From the NCBI GenBank assembly GCA_945903655.1, contig CAMDOY010000040.1:1-16168 (forward strand): a DNA stretch of 16,168 bases. Direction: 5' to 3'. Shown here piece by piece: positions 14,044 to 16,168 of the stretch (the first letter of the stretch is position 1; every line of letters begins with the position of its first letter). The notes below the pieces were generated by a model, which saw only the letters and a list, made by a program, of their open reading frames with translations, did not search any database and was not told the DNA's origin. The translations under genes were made by a program, and so were the position numbers. The DNA is from Rhizobium sp. Q54 (lineage in GTDB: Bacteria > Pseudomonadota > Alphaproteobacteria > Rhizobiales > Beijerinckiaceae).

Positions 14044-15093
14044 TCAACGCGGTTGCGGCGTCACCTTCTGGGCCAACTCGATGATTGTAGGCGGCGTGGC
14101 GTAGACGCGCTTCATCAACGCCTCGATCTCCTCGCCACTGACCGGGGTAACCTCCCAATTGCCTTTGTCCGCCTCTGCGAGGAACGCCTTGTCATTCATC
14201 GTTGCGTCAAAAGCGCGGCGCAGCAGCCTGACGCGATCTTCCGGCAATCCAGGCGGCCCGAGCACAGGGCGACCCATGACCTGGCGCGCGAAGATCAGTT
14301 CAAGGACCCGTTTCTGCTCCTCGGACTTGGCGTAATCCATGATGAGCGGAACATTGGGAAGATCGGGATGCTTTGACAGGGAGAGTTGCAGCAGCAAGGC
14401 GATCTTGCCAGTCTTCAGCCAATCAGTCTGGGTTGATTTGATGGACGACCAGGACCACCCGCAGCGCCCTTCCGCCTCCCCACGCTCCATTGCCAGGTTC
14501 ATGGTCGAGCCGCCGGGATACCCGGTGATCCATTTGAATTTGGTGCCGATCATTGCGTTAAGAACTGCGGGAAAGACCGTCGTGTCATCCGCGCCAAGAG
14601 AGGTTGCGGAGGTCGTGAGCTCCCGCGCCATAGCCTCCTCAATCCTCTTGACCCCCGAGGTGTGCCAGGCGACGCAGAGGCTGACCTCATTATTCATGCT
14701 GCCAATCCAGGTGAAAGATTTGTCATCCCGAAAAGTCGCGCCTTTGCCGCCCAACAACGGCGTCATCGGCGTACCACGACCGAGCATGCCAATCTGCGTT
14801 CCATCCCTCGGGGCGACGTCGAAGAGATAATTCGCCGCCTTGAGAGACCCCGCGCCCGGCATATTCTGCACAAGCACATTGGGGGCGCCGGGAATGGAGG
14901 CGCCGTAATAGCGCGCTAGCAAGCGGGCATAAAGATCGTAGCCCGTTCCAGGTTCATAACCGATGATGAACTGGATCGTCTTGCCCTTGTAAAAATCACT
15001 TTCCGATCCCGCCTGCGCTCGCGCGCCAAGGCAGGAAGAGATCATAAGCAGGCCAAAAAAGAACGCGCGAACAGCCACAAGACGACATGTCAT
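14044..15093 (-). CDS. TctC-like periplasmic solute receptor 4
   Basis: A 349-residue paralogue with FYKGKTIQFIIGYEPGTGYD (34-53), NMPGAGS (77-83), the conserved cysteine pair C140 and C211, AMERGE (201-206) and MGRPVLGPPGLPED (273-286). Signal peptide: basic MTCRLVAVR, hydrophobic FFFGLLMISS, cleavage near ARAQA (about residue 28). The start at 15093 is chosen because GGGAGGGG lies about four bases upstream; the frame is open to 15204, but that extension would overlap the cupin gene and bury the signal peptide. It is the last gene of the UbiD / cupin operon, 43 bp behind the cupin, which suggests that it delivers the carboxylic acid that UbiD decarboxylates. Confidence 0.9.
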   Translation of the reverse strand: MTCRLVAVRAFFFGLLMISSCLGARAQAGSESDFYKGKTIQFIIGYEPGTGYDLYARLLARYYGASIPGAPNVLVQNMPGAGSLKAANYLFDVAPRDGTQIGMLGRGTPMTPLLGGKGATFRDDKSFTWIGSMNNEVSLCVAWHTSGVKRIEEAMARELTTSATSLGADDTTVFPAVLNAMIGTKFKWITGYPGGSTMNLAMERGEAEGRCGWSWSSIKSTQTDWLKTGKIALLLQLSLSKHPDLPNVPLIMDYAKSEEQKRVLELIFARQVMGRPVLGPPGLPEDRVRLLRRAFDATMNDKAFLAEADKGNWEVTPVSGEEIEALMKRVYATPPTIIELAQKVTPQPR

Positions 15094-15136
15094 GTTCCCC
15101 TCCCAGGTCGAAGGCGCGCTCTTTTTGCGGCGGGCC

Positions 15137-15574
15137 TTAGCGGACGACTGTAATGTTCTGGATCTCGACGGTATCAGGATCGATCTTCTGCGCGGCGACA
15201 TCATTCCGGGTCGCCTTCACCCCTTTTTCGAAACCCGCCATCTGCAAGATTTCAAGCGCCTCCGTCGGATCGGAACTTTCGAACCAATATTCAAGACCGG
15301 CGGGAATGAGGATTCCCTCGTGCTTGCCATATTCGCCGATCAGCACATCCCCCGGGCCGTAGAATTTGACCTTGCCCGCAAGAACGAACCAAAAACCGTC
15401 CATCCCCGTGTGGGAATGCAAGTTGTTTTCGCCGCCTTCCTGCACGATCTGCACGCGCCCCCGGATCAGCGGCGACTGCGCCAGTTGCACGATCCCCTTG
15501 CCCCTGCGCAGAGTTTCGGGCTTTTTGTAGCTGAAGGTCTGATAACCCAATGAAGCCGGGCGATTGTCGTCCAT
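15137..15574 (-). CDS. Small cupin-domain protein with degenerate metal motif
   Basis: A 145-residue single-domain cupin. Motif 1 is recognisable as GGENNLHSHTGMDGFWFVLAG (47-67) with H53 and H55, but the usual Glu is Asp (D59). Motif 2 reads GILIPAGLEYWFES, where P91 and G93 are kept but the metal-binding His is Y96. Metal binding is therefore likely altered or lost. Small cupins act as isomerases, dioxygenases, decarboxylases or ligand sensors, so no reaction can be named. The start at 15574 is set by AAGGAAGGA about five bases upstream; an in-frame start at 15709 would add 45 arginine-rich residues unlike a cupin. It lies between UbiD (152 bp upstream) and receptor 4 (43 bp downstream), suggesting a role in handling the UbiD substrate or product. 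There is no signal peptide. Confidence 0.85.
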   Translation of the reverse strand: MDDNRPASLGYQTFSYKKPETLRRGKGIVQLAQSPLIRGRVQIVQEGGENNLHSHTGMDGFWFVLAGKVKFYGPGDVLIGEYGKHEGILIPAGLEYWFESSDPTEALEILQMAGFEKGVKATRNDVAAQKIDPDTVEIQNITVVR

Positions 15575-15726
15575 GGTGGTCCTTCCTTGTAATTCAGAGT
15601 TCAGAGGTCGCCGACTTGAGGCGGCGATTGGCCCTAGGATCCTTGGAATCGAAGCGCGCGTCAAGGAAGGCCTCGATACCCCAAGGCGCCAGCCTTCCCC
15701 TCGTCCCATTCAAACGGAGGCGCACG

Positions 15727-16168
15727 CTAGGTTCCGTGGTTGGGATCGTGGTAGAACTCGCCGACAAGGCCCGTCAGCCCCGGCGTCGCTGTCGTGAGGT
15801 GGTAACGTCCATCCCTGTCACGCCCAAGTTTTCCCTGGTTACGCAAGTCGTCGAGCGCAGACGCGACCTCGCGTCCGTCTGTGCTGCCAACCGCTTCGAC
15901 CACATGGGAGTAGAACAGCGGTCCCGCCTCCAGCGCCTGTTCAACGGTCTGATAACGCGCCTGGCCACGGAAAACCTTTGCGGCGCAGCGGGTGTGGATG
16001 ATCTCATGTCCCTTGCCGAAGGGCCGCGTACAGTCGAAGCCCACCTTTGCGCCGGTGCGCCGACCGTCGAGGGAGGGATCCATCGGCATGCCCATCATGC
16101 CCGAGACCATCACGATATCCTGATCGGCCTGGAAGCGTGTGCCGAGTGCCCATTCCACTTCCTTGTCA
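15727..16168 (-). CDS. UbiD-family decarboxylase, C-terminal part (runs off right edge)
   Basis: The reading frame is open to the window edge, so the gene starts outside; the GTG at 16158 is internal. The visible 147 residues begin with DKEVEWALGTRFQADQDIV, then VSGMMGMPMDPSLDG and TGAKVGFDCTRPF, the characteristic C-terminal end of UbiD enzymes (typically ...ATRxxxDRDIVI...PLDPS...KMGIDAT). UbiD proteins use prenylated FMN for reversible decarboxylation of aromatic or unsaturated acids; the prFMN site and E-R-E triad are in the missing part. After the core comes a tail of about 95 residues, FGKGHEII... to the stop, whose end (ASALDDLRNQGKLGRDRDGRYHL) looks like a small winged-helix fold. A UbiX partner is not visible. 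It is the upstream gene of the cupin / receptor 4 operon. Confidence 0.85.
   Translation of the reverse strand, partial: DKEVEWALGTRFQADQDIVMVSGMMGMPMDPSLDGRRTGAKVGFDCTRPFGKGHEIIHTRCAAKVFRGQARYQTVEQALEAGPLFYSHVVEAVGSTDGREVASALDDLRNQGKLGRDRDGRYHLTTATPGLTGLVGEFYHDPNHGT

Noticed and set aside
15665..15698. Inverted pair GGAAGGC / GCCTTCC between UbiD and cupin genes
   Set aside because: A seven-bp stem with a 20-base loop and no T tract or conserved neighbour; likely chance, though it could be an mRNA processing site.
1..16168. tRNA, rRNA, CRISPR array, insertion sequence or integrase
   Set aside because: I looked for cloverleaf ends, regular repeat-spacer patterns, transposase motifs and terminal inverted repeats and found none.

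Overview
The window looks like an accessory catabolic and uptake region from a GC-rich proteobacterium. An alphaproteobacterium (Hyphomicrobiales-like) is my best guess, from the crowd of orphan tricarboxylate-transporter-type periplasmic receptors, the strong GGAG-type ribosome sites and the gene families present; this is inference, not proof. Base composition is mosaic. Hand counts of single 60-base lines gave 43/60 G+C at 9601-9660 (reductase gene), 27/60 at 661-720 (sulfotransferase-like gene) and 23/60 at 4921-4980 (intergenic island). No rRNA, tRNA, CRISPR array, transposase or insertion sequence was seen.

Region 1 (1-4283), sulfate-ester module. On the minus strand, in transcription order: a cytoplasmic FGly-type sulfatase (3225-1660), an arylsulfotransferase-family beta-propeller without signal peptide (1582-326), and the N-terminus of an iron-containing alcohol dehydrogenase that leaves the window on the left (267-1). 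An IclR-family regulator resembling the MhpR type (3510-4283) is divergent, and the shared 284-bp gap holds a 12-bp palindrome and other symmetric elements. The likely job is removing or transferring a sulfuryl group and then oxidising the freed alcohol or phenol-derived product.

Region 2 (4284-6779). A small secreted four-cysteine protein (minus strand), an 807-bp AT-rich gap with several symmetric elements, and a 12-helix MFS transporter (plus strand) with a two-tier stem-loop in its leader.

Region 3 (6906-12444). A minus-strand operon: TctC-like receptor, mandelate racemase-type enolase-superfamily enzyme, ketopantoate-reductase-type enzyme, second TctC-like receptor. A further TctC-like receptor follows after a 309-bp gap with its own palindrome. 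This suggests uptake of a hydroxy or sugar acid, its dehydration or racemisation, and NADPH-linked interconversion of a 2-keto acid.

Region 4 (12445-16168). A Tat-exported Bug receptor (plus strand) behind a 478-bp gap that may encode a structured leader RNA. Converging on it is a second minus-strand operon: UbiD-family decarboxylase (C-terminal part only, running off the right edge), small cupin, and a fourth TctC-like receptor. No TctA or TctB membrane protein is present, so all five receptors are orphans here.

Taken together, at least three receptor-plus-enzyme cassettes for organic acids sit beside a sulfatase/sulfotransferase cassette. The substrates cannot be read from the sequence. 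The most distinctive points are the interleaved receptor paralogues with a co-varying cysteine pair, the cytoplasmic sulfatase-sulfotransferase-dehydrogenase cassette, the degenerate cupin next to UbiD, and the stem-loop-rich leader upstream of the Bug receptor.
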